From an uncultured Acidimicrobiales bacterium (GTDB taxonomy: Bacteria; Actinomycetota; Acidimicrobiia; Acidimicrobiales; SZUA-35), in contig CALHCB010000056.1 in NCBI GenBank assembly GCA_937930695.1, positions 1-63,256 of the forward strand: 63,256 bases of DNA. The letters are read 5' to 3'. Both the position numbers and the translations under genes were made by a program. Positions 33,286 to 42,116 of this stretch are shown here, one piece after another (the stretch's first letter is position 1; every line of letters begins with the position of its first letter). A model generated the notes under the pieces. That model did not search any database. It saw only the letters and a list, made by a program, of their open reading frames with translations, and was not told where the DNA came from.

Positions 33286-34055
33286 AAAATCCATTCCAGA
33301 GGTCGGGCCCGGTTCCGGGTCCAGCCGGCGAAATGACCCTGGTCGATCACCTCGCTGAACTTCGCACTCGAATTATTCGGTCGGTTGCCGCGGTTCTGGT
33401 CGGTGCGATTGGTGTCTATGCATTCAACGAGCGGATCTTCGACTTTTTGTCCGAACCGTATTGTGACATCGCCGATGTCGACGGCTGCGCCTTTCTCGTC
33501 ACCAGCCCGCTGGAGCCGTTCTCGGTGACGCTGACCCTTTCAGGGTATGGCGGTCTCATTCTTGCGTTGCCAGTTGTCTTCTACCAGATGGGCCGGTTTG
33601 TGATGCCCGGCCTGTATGACCACGAGAAGAAGGCGATGATCCCGTTTCTCGTCGTTGCCGTTCTCCTGCTGTTTGCAGGCGTGACGCTCGGCTACTTCTT
33701 CTTGCCACGAGCGCTCGACGTGCTGACCAACGAGTTTGGTAGTGAACGCTTCGAGACGTTCTTCTCGCCGGATGAATATCTGAAGTTCTTCATCAAGATG
33801 GTGCTGGCTTTCGGGTTGGCCTTCGAGTTGCCATTGATCCTCGTCTTTCTCCAGAAGGTCGGCCTCATCCAGACCGAGACGCTGCGGAAGAATCGGCGGA
33901 TCGCCGCTGTGCTGGTAGTGATTCTCGGAGCCGTCATCACCCCGACCGGTGATCCGCTCACGCTGCTCGCATTGTCGTTGCCGATGTACATTTTCTATGA
34001 GATCGCCATGGTGATCGGATCCCGATTCTCGAGTCCCGAACTCGAGACGGTATGA
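33282..34055 (+). CDS. tatC: twin-arginine translocase subunit TatC
   Basis: A 257-aa polytopic protein, the receptor for twin-arginine signal peptides. Six membrane helices are visible. MTLVDHLAELRTRIIRS is the conserved cytoplasmic N-terminus and FGLAFELPLILVFL contains the conserved Glu region. Coupled to tatB; followed by helY after 19 bp, the same order as tat-helY in mycobacteria. Confidence 0.96.
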   Translation: MKNPFQRSGPVPGPAGEMTLVDHLAELRTRIIRSVAAVLVGAIGVYAFNERIFDFLSEPYCDIADVDGCAFLVTSPLEPFSVTLTLSGYGGLILALPVVFYQMGRFVMPGLYDHEKKAMIPFLVVAVLLLFAGVTLGYFFLPRALDVLTNEFGSERFETFFSPDEYLKFFIKMVLAFGLAFELPLILVFLQKVGLIQTETLRKNRRIAAVLVVILGAVITPTGDPLTLLALSLPMYIFYEIAMVIGSRFSSPELETV

Positions 34056-34074
34056 GACGTCGAACGTCGCAGGC

Positions 34075-36789
34075 GTGACTCGGTCTCGGTTCATCGGCGC
34101 TCTGGGATTCGAGCCCGATCGTTTCCAGGTCGAAGCCTTTGACGCGCTCGACGATGGCTCCCACGTGATCGTCGCCGCACCGACAGGGGCAGGTAAGACC
34201 CTTGTGGCGGCCTATGCGGTCGAGCGGGCGATCGATTCTGGCTCACGCCTCTTCTACACCACGCCGATCAAGGCGCTCTCCAATCAGAAGTATCACGATT
34301 TCGTGGCCGCCTACGGGTCCGAGAACGTCGGACTGCTCACCGGCGACAACGTCATAAACGGTGAGGCACCGATCGTGGTGATGACCACCGAAGTGTTGCG
34401 GAACATGCTGTACGCAGGACGGATTCTCGATCGGTTGCAGGCGGTCGTCCTCGACGAGGTGCACTACCTTCAAGACAGCTATCGAGGACCGGTCTGGGAA
34501 GAGGTGATCATCCATCTCCCTCGCGAAGTTCAGCTGGTGGCGTTGTCCGCCACTGTGTCGAACGCCGTCGAGCTCGCCGAATGGATGACCACAGTTCGGG
34601 GGACAACCGAGCTCGTTGTCGAGACGCGTCGCCCTGTCGAGCTCGAGAACCTCTATCTGGTCGGAGAACGCGGCAGCGGCAAGCTCCATCTGATTCGCAC
34701 CTTGATGGCAGGCAAAGCCAACGACAAGGGTTTCCGGTTCGACCCAAATCCTCGTGAGTCGATGCAGCGAGGCGCACATCGTGCGAAAGGGGCCAAGAAG
34801 AACACCCGCGGTCGACCACGAGCGAAGTGGAAGACCCCTGGTCGGGTCGACATCGTCACCGAACTTCGCCGGCAGGATCTGCTCCCGGCCATCTTCTTCA
34901 TCTTCAGTCGGGCGGGATGCGCGGATGCTGCAGCTGCGGTGCGCGACGCCGGCATCGTGATGACCAACGAGCGAGAGCGGGCGGAGATTCGCCAGATCGC
35001 GCAAGAGCACGTACGCGGTCTCGACGAGGCATCGCTGAAGATGCTCGACTACGACGGATTTCTGCAGGCGCTGGAGGCGGGCGTCGCTCCTCACCACGCC
35101 GGAATGGTTCCGCCGCTGAAAGAGACCGTCGAAGCGTGCTTCGTTCGAGGTCTCACCAAAGTCGTGTTCGCCACTGAGACACTGGCGCTCGGCATCAACA
35201 TGCCGGCACGAACAGTCGTGATCGACAAACTCACGAAGTTCACCGGCGAACATCACGAAGCGCTCACCCCCGCCCAGTACACCCAGCTCACGGGGCGGGC
35301 GGGTCGCCGCGGAATCGACGAGCATGGCCAGGCCGTGGTGTTGTGGTCGCCGTTCGTGCAGTTCGAACAGGTTTCGACGCTCGCCGCGAGCCGTGAGTTC
35401 GTTCTGCGGTCGGCTTTTCGTCCGACCTACAACATGGCGGCGAACTTGGTTCGGCGCTATGACCGAGACCGAGCAAACCAATTGCTCAATCTATCCTTTG
35501 CCCAGTTTCGAGTCGATGCCGATGTGGTGCGTGGCGCAGAACAGCTCGATCGCCTGCATGCCAGGAAACACCAGATCATCGGTCGCCTTGAGAGCGAGTA
35601 CGGGCCTCTCGATGAGTTGAAAGCGGCAGTTGAGACACGAGCGGAAGTCAGCGCGGACCTACAAGAAGTGTCCTTCGCTCTGAGCCAGATCAAGCCTGGG
35701 CAGATTCTGGAGCTCAACGGTGTCGTGGACGGTGAACGTCTCCCGAAGCACGTCACGGCTATCTCCGTTGCCTATCGGAAGGGCCGCCGGATCAAAGTCG
35801 TTGTCGTGGACGAAACGAGCGAGACCTTCGAGGTCAATGCCGCAGCGCTCGACGAGCCTCCCATCGTGATAGGTGAGGTCGAGCTCCCCGAGCCATATCT
35901 GCCGCACAGCATGAGCTTCATTCACGATGTGAGTCAGGCGATGGTTCGTACCCGACTGGTTTCGCCCAAGCGGCGTAAGCGCCTCGGTCCTGGCACCGCG
36001 ATCTCGAGTGTGATCGATCTTCCGCCAGCGGCCCGCAAGGGACTGAAGCGGCTGGAGAAGATCGACTCGCAGATCGAGCAGCTACGACGAGCTGCGGCGA
36101 AGCAAAGCGAATCGCTTGGACTGCAGTTCGAACGGGTCGTCGAGCTTCTCGAAGACCGCGGGCACCTCGATGGTTGGTCGCTGACCGATTCAGGACAACG
36201 GTTGGCTCGGCTCTATCACGAGTGCGATCTGCTGCTCGTCGAAGCGCTCGACGAGGGTCTCTTCGATGATCTCTCCGCATCGGAGATCACGGCGATGGCA
36301 TCGTGCTTCGCGTTCGAAGACCGTCGCTCCGGTCCGCCGGTTGATCTCTGGTATCCGACGAAAGAACTCCGAAAGAGATTCGGGTCGCTCACCCGGATTC
36401 ACCACGACCTGTCGCGATCAGAGAAGCGCAGCCGCCTGCCGGTCACGCGTGATCCCGATGCTGGATTCATGGGCATCGCCCACGGTTGGGCTGCCGGTGG
36501 TGACCTCGATCAAGTCTTGGCTGATGAGGAAATCACGGCAGGTGACTTTGTTCGAACCGCGAAGTTGCTCATTGATCTCCTGCGACAAATCGCAACCCTG
36601 GCCTCGGTCCCCGAGACTGGTCGGACCGCAGCGCGAGCTGCCGAGGCTGTACATCGGGACTTAGTCGCCGCCTCATCGATCGTCGAGCCTGGTGATGAGG
36701 AAGACGACGCCGAGAGCTCTGATGTCACCGAGAGCTCTGATGTCACACAGCCTGACGCAGAACCAGACAATGCCAATCGCCAAGGGTGA
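34075..36789 (+). CDS. helY: Ski2-like DEVH-box RNA helicase HelY
   Basis: A 904-aa superfamily 2 helicase. Motifs: Walker A APTGAGKT (Lys41), DEVH at 127-130, SAT (LSATVSN), and motif VI QLTGRAGRRGID. The C-terminal half has the Ski2/Mtr4-type helical region (DSHCT-like). Probably unwinds RNA in decay or processing. Start is GTG 34075. The C-terminus is acidic and contains a duplicated ESSDVT. It overlaps the next gene by 20 bp. Confidence 0.93.
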   Translation: MTRSRFIGALGFEPDRFQVEAFDALDDGSHVIVAAPTGAGKTLVAAYAVERAIDSGSRLFYTTPIKALSNQKYHDFVAAYGSENVGLLTGDNVINGEAPIVVMTTEVLRNMLYAGRILDRLQAVVLDEVHYLQDSYRGPVWEEVIIHLPREVQLVALSATVSNAVELAEWMTTVRGTTELVVETRRPVELENLYLVGERGSGKLHLIRTLMAGKANDKGFRFDPNPRESMQRGAHRAKGAKKNTRGRPRAKWKTPGRVDIVTELRRQDLLPAIFFIFSRAGCADAAAAVRDAGIVMTNERERAEIRQIAQEHVRGLDEASLKMLDYDGFLQALEAGVAPHHAGMVPPLKETVEACFVRGLTKVVFATETLALGINMPARTVVIDKLTKFTGEHHEALTPAQYTQLTGRAGRRGIDEHGQAVVLWSPFVQFEQVSTLAASREFVLRSAFRPTYNMAANLVRRYDRDRANQLLNLSFAQFRVDADVVRGAEQLDRLHARKHQIIGRLESEYGPLDELKAAVETRAEVSADLQEVSFALSQIKPGQILELNGVVDGERLPKHVTAISVAYRKGRRIKVVVVDETSETFEVNAAALDEPPIVIGEVELPEPYLPHSMSFIHDVSQAMVRTRLVSPKRRKRLGPGTAISSVIDLPPAARKGLKRLEKIDSQIEQLRRAAAKQSESLGLQFERVVELLEDRGHLDGWSLTDSGQRLARLYHECDLLLVEALDEGLFDDLSASEITAMASCFAFEDRRSGPPVDLWYPTKELRKRFGSLTRIHHDLSRSEKRSRLPVTRDPDAGFMGIAHGWAAGGDLDQVLADEEITAGDFVRTAKLLIDLLRQIATLASVPETGRTAARAAEAVHRDLVAASSIVEPGDEEDDAESSDVTESSDVTQPDAEPDNANRQG
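36711..36746 (+). repeat. perfect 18-bp tandem duplication near the helY 3' end
   Basis: cgagagctctgatgtcac is repeated exactly (36711-36728, 36729-36746) and adds one ESSDVT unit in frame, about 45 bp before the stop. Confidence 0.95.
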
Positions 36790-37381
36790 ACCATGGGGAA
36801 GCGCGGGACCGCTTCCTGAAGGCTTGGTGAGGTGTCCAGATGACGCGGCAGTCGCTGATCGGGTGTGGCGAGATCTGGAGCATGGGCTCGTTCCTCCGCC
36901 CGTTGCCGTAGAAAGCGGTGATCTTCTCCGGACTGTGGGAGGAATGCCGGCTCCGTCTCGCTCCGCAGACGTAATGCTCCTACCGATAGATCTCTGCCTG
37001 GCCACAATCGATGGCGCCACGGTTCCGATCCCGTTCGTGGCCCACTGCATCGTGCGTCGACGCTGGTGGCACGGTGAAGGGGCGGCTGCCATGAACGCCG
37101 CGTGGTTGGGTAGTTGGTATCTCGGCCCGCGGTCGCATCCAAACGATGGTCTTCTCGACGTGACCGTCGGAAGTCTGCCGCTCAGACAACGATGGGAAGC
37201 TCGCAAACGCGCCGCACTCGGAACTCACCTTCCCCACCCGCAACTCCGTACCAAGCGCATCTCTGAATGGTCCCATGAGTTCGACCGGCCAACCCCCCTG
37301 TGGCTCGATGGCAGAGCACGGGGAGTCGTCGAGCAGATCACCGTCTCGGTTCGCTCGGATGCCTTCACGCTTGTGGTGTAG
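36770..37381 (+). CDS. diacylglycerol/lipid kinase C-terminal-like domain protein
   Basis: A 203-aa protein. The region VVARRR-like WWHGEGAAAMNAAWLG followed by RSHPNDGLLDVTVGSL and a final WLDGRA resembles the C-terminal (substrate-side) domain of YegS/DgkB lipid kinases, where P-x-DG-x2-D is conserved. The N-terminal nucleotide-binding domain with GGDGT is absent, so it should not be a kinase by itself. ATG 36770 lies inside the end of helY. Function unknown. Confidence 0.6.
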   Translation: MPIAKGEPWGSAGPLPEGLVRCPDDAAVADRVWRDLEHGLVPPPVAVESGDLLRTVGGMPAPSRSADVMLLPIDLCLATIDGATVPIPFVAHCIVRRRWWHGEGAAAMNAAWLGSWYLGPRSHPNDGLLDVTVGSLPLRQRWEARKRAALGTHLPHPQLRTKRISEWSHEFDRPTPLWLDGRARGVVEQITVSVRSDAFTLVV

Positions 37382-37447
37382 GCCCGCGCTTTTCGGGGCT
37401 CGGAAGGCTGCATCGGGAGTATGCGCCTGTCAGGGTGGTCGGGCGAA

Positions 37448-37453
37448 TACCCT
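37448..37453 (+). promoter_or_regulatory. -10 element TACCCT before the ThyX-like gene
   Basis: TACCCT lies 8 nt before GTG 37462. Confidence 0.4.
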
Positions 37454-37461
37454 CTGTCACC

Positions 37462-39066
37462 GTGAGTGCCTATGCCGTCGAAGAATTCACCGACGCCGAA
37501 ATCGATGTTCTTCGTCGCTACTTTACGAATCTGGACCAGCCCGTCTTCGCGCTTGTCAACCTCCCAGAGGTCGTCAAGGGCGCATTGTTCGCACGGTATT
37601 CGCGGAGTTCGAAGAGTCTGCGACGGCTTTTCCTCGACGAGTTCGTTGGTGAACTCGACATCGAGGGCGATGCCACGATTGACGCGACCATCGGGTTGGC
37701 TCGGGCCGAAGACCTCTACGAGAAGGTGTTTGTCGAGTACGGCGACGATTCAGTCGCCCAGCTCGGTGGCGTGCACCTCGCGTGCGAGCAAGCCTCCAAT
37801 CTCCTCACCAAGGTGCTGGAGTGGGGCCGAATGGCGAGCTATCTCGAGCAGTCGACTCGCTACATCTCCTATGACACGAGGATCGGCGGACGCTACATCT
37901 ATTACCGCGATCCGGAGATTCTCTCGTCCGAGCTCGGCACACGATACGTCGGCGATCTCGACCGTCTCTTTGATTCGTACGCTCGTCTTGCGCCCCTCAT
38001 GCAAGACCACGTCCGCAAGGTCACGCCAAAGTCGCCAGGTGATTCAGACTTCATCTACCGCACCGCGGTGAAGGCCAAGGCTCTTGATGCGGTCCGGGGC
38101 ATTCTGCCCGCAGCAGCGCAATCAAACGTCGGGATGTACGGCACCGGCCAGGCCTACGAGCAAATGCTGATCCGAATGCGGTCCCACCCCCTCCCAGAGG
38201 CGCGGCAATATGCCGATCTGATCCTCACCGAGCTGCGAAAGGTGATTCCGTCGTTCGTACGGCGTGTCGACCTTCCTGATCGCGGCGGTGAGTGGAGTGA
38301 CTACCTCGCGGACTCAAGCGCTGCCATGGAAGATCTCGCCGAAGATCTGCTCGACGAATCTTCCGCTCCGGATCGAGATGCGTTCGTCGATCTCGTCGAC
38401 TTCGATCCCGATGCCGAGATCAAGGTCGTCGCCTCGATGCTCTACCCACACTCGCATCTCTCTGAGCGAGCGATCGAGGAGCAGGTCAGGAGAATGTCGG
38501 TTGATGATCGACTTCGTGTGATCAAGTCCTATACCGGTGATCGCCGCAATCGTCGCCATCGCCCCGGGCGCGCCATTGAGCGCCCCTTCTATCGGTTTGA
38601 CGTGCTGGCCGACTACGGAGCATTCCGCGACTTGCAGCGACATCGCTTGCTCACAGTGGTGTGGCAGCAACTGACGCCAGCCCACGGTTACACCCGCCCA
38701 GAGCTCATCGACGAAGCCGGACTCACCGATGAGTTCGACGCCGCAATGGAACGATCAGCCGCGCTGTACGACAGCCTCGAACCCCCATTCGGTCCCCAAG
38801 CGTCCTACGCGGTCTCCTTGGCCTACCGGGTCCGGTTCAACTTCAACATCAATGCTCGGGCTGCGATGCACATGCTCGAGCTTCGTAGCACGCCGCAGGG
38901 ACACCCGGCCTACCGGACAGTGGCCCAGCAAATGCACACACACATTGCCGAAACCGCTGGCCACCGTGCGCTGGCGGAGATGATGAGTTTCGTGAACCAC
39001 TCGAGCGAGTCTGATCTCGAGCGATTGGACGCTGAGCGTCGATCAGAAGCAAAGCGCAACGCCTGA
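37462..39066 (+). CDS. two-domain ThyX-like (FAD-dependent thymidylate synthase family) protein
   Basis: A 534-aa protein about twice the length of classical ThyX (~220-250 aa). ThyX makes dTMP using FAD and methylenetetrahydrofolate. The first half has GRMASYLEQSTRYISYD near 120-140, like the SxxEQSTRY part of the ThyX signature but without RHR. The second half has QRHRLLTVVWQQLTPAHGY with RHR at 393-395 but a changed remainder. It looks like a fused tandem duplication with signature halves shared between the copies. GTG 37462 is chosen from the -10 spacing and the start of similarity. Whether it makes dTMP is uncertain. Confidence 0.75.
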   Translation: MSAYAVEEFTDAEIDVLRRYFTNLDQPVFALVNLPEVVKGALFARYSRSSKSLRRLFLDEFVGELDIEGDATIDATIGLARAEDLYEKVFVEYGDDSVAQLGGVHLACEQASNLLTKVLEWGRMASYLEQSTRYISYDTRIGGRYIYYRDPEILSSELGTRYVGDLDRLFDSYARLAPLMQDHVRKVTPKSPGDSDFIYRTAVKAKALDAVRGILPAAAQSNVGMYGTGQAYEQMLIRMRSHPLPEARQYADLILTELRKVIPSFVRRVDLPDRGGEWSDYLADSSAAMEDLAEDLLDESSAPDRDAFVDLVDFDPDAEIKVVASMLYPHSHLSERAIEEQVRRMSVDDRLRVIKSYTGDRRNRRHRPGRAIERPFYRFDVLADYGAFRDLQRHRLLTVVWQQLTPAHGYTRPELIDEAGLTDEFDAAMERSAALYDSLEPPFGPQASYAVSLAYRVRFNFNINARAAMHMLELRSTPQGHPAYRTVAQQMHTHIAETAGHRALAEMMSFVNHSSESDLERLDAERRSEAKRNA

Positions 39067-39147
39067 TCTGAGCACATGAGTCTGACCTAGGCCATACGGC
39101 ATGGGCCGATCGGCTCATCAGTGGGCTATGGCGGCCGATAGGCCTCC

Positions 39148-40287
39148 ATGGTGCGTAGGAGAATGCAACTCAGTGCTGTCGTTGGTTCCGCAGTCATGGT
39201 CCTTGTTGGGATTGCCAGTCCCGTCCTCGCTCAGGATGGGCATGAGGTCCAGCCCGGCGAGACGCTCTCGGAGATCGCGCGTGATCTTGGCGTGACCATC
39301 AACGACCTCATGGAGGTCAATCGCATCGATGATCCAGATCGGGTGCGAGCTGGCCAGGTACTGACGATCCCTGGGCAAGTGGCTGCGGTCTCTGCACCGA
39401 GTTCGTACACGGTGCGAAAGGGCGACACGCTCTTCGCCATCAGTCAAACGCTCGGGATTGCCGCGTCGTCCCTCGTCGACGCCAACGCACTCGGTGACCC
39501 CAATCGGATCAAGGAGGGACAGGCCCTCATCGTGCCGGGGCCAGAACCGGTCATCGCCGCCCCATCGGCAACCGCAGAATCAGTTCCCGCTCCAAGCTCA
39601 ACTGGGGGCGTCCACGTCGTGGAGGCCGGAGACACGTTGAGCGTCATCGCAAGGACCTACGGGACGTCGATGACCACACTCCTGGAACTGAACGATCTCG
39701 AGAATCCACACCGGATCGCCATCGGCGATGTCATCACGCTGCCGTCTTCGAGTGCGTCGCCGTCGCCCGAATCCGCGAGCCCAAAGCCGCAAGCCCCAGC
39801 CGGGCCGGTCGTTCCGACCCGAGCAGAAGTCCGGGCGCGCTATCCGCAGATGCCGGAACGAATCATCCAAGAGCCGTCTCGCCGCGCCCTCATCGCAACC
39901 TTTGAGAAGTGGAGCGCGGCAAACAACCTCCCGGTCGACTACGTCATGGCTGTTGCATGGCAAGAGTCTGGTTGGCGAGCTGGTGCGGTTTCCTCCGCCG
40001 GTGCGATCGGCATCGGCCAGATCATGCCCGATACCGGAGCATGGATCGCGAGTGACTTGATTGGCGACGTGACACTCACGTCGATCGATCCGCATGAGAA
40101 CATTCGAATGAGCGCTCGCTACCTGAGATGGCTCATCGATTACCTCGGTGACGAGGAGCTGGCGTTGGCCGGGTACTACCAGGGTCCTGGCGCAGTTTTG
40201 CGGGACGAATGGGCTGACACGACCGATGGGTATGTTGCCAGCGTTCTCGCCCATCGCCAGTTCTTTGTGCCCGCCGGCACACCTTGA
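39148..40287 (+). CDS. secreted LysM lytic transglycosylase
   Basis: A 379-aa exported peptidoglycan-cleaving enzyme. Signal peptide 1-29 (ends SPVLAQ), three LysM modules (about 32-75, 87-130, 156-199) that bind glycan, a Pro/Ser linker, and an SLT domain (about 255-375) with catalytic Glu273 in WQESGW and the GAIGIGQIMPDT motif. It acts outside the membrane in wall turnover. Intergenic 39067-39147 contains a CCGATCGG palindrome but no clear -10 at the usual spacing. Confidence 0.92.
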   Translation: MVRRRMQLSAVVGSAVMVLVGIASPVLAQDGHEVQPGETLSEIARDLGVTINDLMEVNRIDDPDRVRAGQVLTIPGQVAAVSAPSSYTVRKGDTLFAISQTLGIAASSLVDANALGDPNRIKEGQALIVPGPEPVIAAPSATAESVPAPSSTGGVHVVEAGDTLSVIARTYGTSMTTLLELNDLENPHRIAIGDVITLPSSSASPSPESASPKPQAPAGPVVPTRAEVRARYPQMPERIIQEPSRRALIATFEKWSAANNLPVDYVMAVAWQESGWRAGAVSSAGAIGIGQIMPDTGAWIASDLIGDVTLTSIDPHENIRMSARYLRWLIDYLGDEELALAGYYQGPGAVLRDEWADTTDGYVASVLAHRQFFVPAGTP

Positions 40288-40355
40288 CGGAGATTGTCTC
40301 GGTGGGTAACGCGATGTCGGTCGGGGAGTGTGTAGAGTCCGCCGAGATCTACCAA

Positions 40356-40397
40356 ACCACTGGGTTCCCGTGGTGCCTGCCCGAGTCGGGTACGGCA
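40356..40397 (+). promoter_or_regulatory. two adjacent hairpins in the leader of the acidic protein gene
   Basis: ACCAC/GTGGT (40356-40374, with inner GG/CC) is followed at once by TGCC..CCCG/CGGG..GGCA (40374-40397). A TAGAGT -10 candidate is at 40333-40338. A structured 5' leader of about 75 nt is suggested; it matches no riboswitch class that I recognise. Confidence 0.35.
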
Positions 40398-40419
40398 ATT
40401 GCATACAGAGGTCTCTGCA

Positions 40420-40908
40420 ATGAGTGACGACATCGACGACATCGAAGAACCAGAAGAGGATGAAGCCGAAGAGCTTGATCCTGATCTCGACGAGGATCTC
40501 GATCCCGACGCGGAGATCGCCGAGGCTGACCTCGACGATGAGTTCGCCGATGACGTCGACGCAGTCGTCATCGATGCTGAAGAAGAAGATGACGACGACG
40601 TTGAGGAATCCCGACCGAAGGCTCGCAAGGTCGACGCCGACGAAGAGGAAGACGACGACGAGGCCGACCCCGACGATGTCGAGGCTGACCTCGAAGAGAT
40701 TCTCAAAGTTCGGATGGCAACATCCGATGATGAAGATGACGACGAAGAGGACGGCGACGCACCAGCTCCTGGAGCAGGAAAAGTCGCTGGCAAGCAGAAG
40801 AATGAGTTCGTCTGTGAGATCTGCTTCCTTGTCGTAAGTCAATCCCAGACCGGAGTTCCTTGTCCCATGGGCGACGGGATCGAACTCCATCAACCGCTCA
40901 AGACTTGA
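40420..40908 (+). CDS. highly acidic protein with C-terminal Cys motif (DUF4193-like)
   Basis: A 162-aa protein. Residues 1-115 are over half Asp/Glu. The C-terminal segment FVCEICFLVVSQSQTGVPCPMGD has CxxC plus a third Cys and resembles the end of actinobacterial DUF4193 proteins (EFxCxxCFLV). ATG 40420 has GAGG 8 nt upstream. Function unknown; a nucleic-acid mimic or RNA polymerase-associated protein is conceivable but unsupported. Confidence 0.65.
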   Translation: MSDDIDDIEEPEEDEAEELDPDLDEDLDPDAEIAEADLDDEFADDVDAVVIDAEEEDDDDVEESRPKARKVDADEEEDDDEADPDDVEADLEEILKVRMATSDDEDDDEEDGDAPAPGAGKVAGKQKNEFVCEICFLVVSQSQTGVPCPMGDGIELHQPLKT

Positions 40909-40926
40909 CCCCACTGCGGAGCGAGC

Positions 40927-41601
40927 ATGACCGAACCAGAGAAGTCACCCGCAGACCAGCTCATCGAGCTGCTTGTCTACGCCCCGGTTGGGCTCATCTA
41001 TGAGTATGGAGACGTGCTGCCTCAGCTGGTGAAGCGCGGCAAGAGCCAAGTGCAGCTCGCCAAAGTCATGGGCCAGATGGCCGCCAAGCAGGGTCAACAA
41101 TCTGTCGACGGTGCCCTGTTGGACGTCGCAGGATCAGTAGCGAAAGGCATCACCGAAGTCGGTGCGTTGCTCGGGCTTGCGCCGAGCACAAAGGATGAGG
41201 CCTCTCCTCCTCCTCCGACGAAGCGCGACCTGGTCGAAACTCAATCAGATGCTCCCGGCTCGACAAAGATCGAGGCGAACGAGAAGGTCACCAAGAAGCC
41301 GTCCGCGGCGAATGCGAAGCCCAAAGCCGGAGCCAAGTCGAAAACGAAGCCAAAGGCAAAAGCGACCACCAAACCAAAGGCCGCGACAACGTCGACTGCA
41401 GCGAAGGCGAAGAAGCCCTCGACAGCGGAGAAGGCGCCGACTCGGCTTCCGATTGCTCGCTACGACGAACTCACCGCACGCGAAATCGTGCCCTTGCTCG
41501 ACGATCTCACAGCGGCTCAGGTGGAGCGAGTGAAAGTCCATGAGACCGATGGTCGAAAGCGCAAGACGATCTTGGCCAAGATCGATCGGCTGCAGTCCTG
41601 A
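40927..41601 (+). CDS. lysine/alanine-rich H1-like protein with structured ends
   Basis: A 224-aa protein. An amphipathic N-terminal region (about 9-85; SPADQLIELLVYAPVGLIYE, repeated Gln/Val helices) is followed by a Lys/Ala/Pro-rich stretch (about 115-165) like histone H1 tails, then a C-terminal module LPIARYDELTAREIVPLLDDL...ILAKIDRL. That module occurs at the end of several actinobacterial nucleoid- or envelope-associated proteins (recollection, not checked). Likely binds nucleic acid or a membrane. It starts 18 bp after the acidic protein, and the opposite charges are notable. Confidence 0.6.
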   Translation: MTEPEKSPADQLIELLVYAPVGLIYEYGDVLPQLVKRGKSQVQLAKVMGQMAAKQGQQSVDGALLDVAGSVAKGITEVGALLGLAPSTKDEASPPPPTKRDLVETQSDAPGSTKIEANEKVTKKPSAANAKPKAGAKSKTKPKAKATTKPKAATTSTAAKAKKPSTAEKAPTRLPIARYDELTAREIVPLLDDLTAAQVERVKVHETDGRKRKTILAKIDRLQS

Positions 41602-41639
41602 GCACGTTTGAGTCCGCGCGACTGGCGACTGCCGCTGAC

Positions 41640-42089
41640 TTGGTTCAGCTTGTCGAGATCGTTGAGAGCCACGCTGCCGGGCTCGACGATCAACGAGGTG
41701 GACCGCTGCTTCGCGACCACGATGCGCTCAAGGGACCAGCCGCTGCTCGGTTCTCAGCAGCCCTGGAACGAACAGACGAGTGCCTGATCGCTGGCGAATT
41801 CGACGGCCAAGTCTTCGGCGTTGCCCATGTTGTTCTCCAGTCGCTTCCTGGGTCGGTCATTGCTCGGCTTGAACAGTTTGTAGTGGACGCGGATGCTCGG
41901 GCAGTCGGTGTCGGTGAGACCATGATGAATCTCGCGATCGAATGGGCCCGATCGCATGACTGCGCGGGCATTGATTCACAAGCTCTTCCCGGCGACCGTC
42001 AGACAAAGAACTTCTTCGAGGGTTTCGGACTCAAAGCCCGGCTTCTCACGGTTCACTACCGATTCCCGGAAACTCAACCGGAGAGCTGA
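41640..42089 (+). CDS. GNAT-family acetyltransferase
   Basis: 149 aa from TTG 41640. Acetyl-CoA binding motif A is VDADARAVGVGETMM, followed by the GNAT helix ALPGDRQTKNFFEGFGLKARLLTVHYRF. Substrate unknown. The usual first strand (ESARLATAADLVQLVEI) begins before 41640, and the only in-frame candidate there is CTG 41598, which overlaps the stop of the preceding gene (CTGA). No ATG or GTG is available in frame. Confidence 0.8.
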   Translation: MVQLVEIVESHAAGLDDQRGGPLLRDHDALKGPAAARFSAALERTDECLIAGEFDGQVFGVAHVVLQSLPGSVIARLEQFVVDADARAVGVGETMMNLAIEWARSHDCAGIDSQALPGDRQTKNFFEGFGLKARLLTVHYRFPETQPES

Positions 42090-42116
42090 GTTCCCGGGCG
42101 CTGTTTCGGTTGTGGA

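Noticed and set aside
40294-40304. PafBC-type promoter motif (TTGTCRGTG-like)
   Set aside because: TTGTCTCGGTG has an extra base relative to the motif and no -10 at the required spacing.
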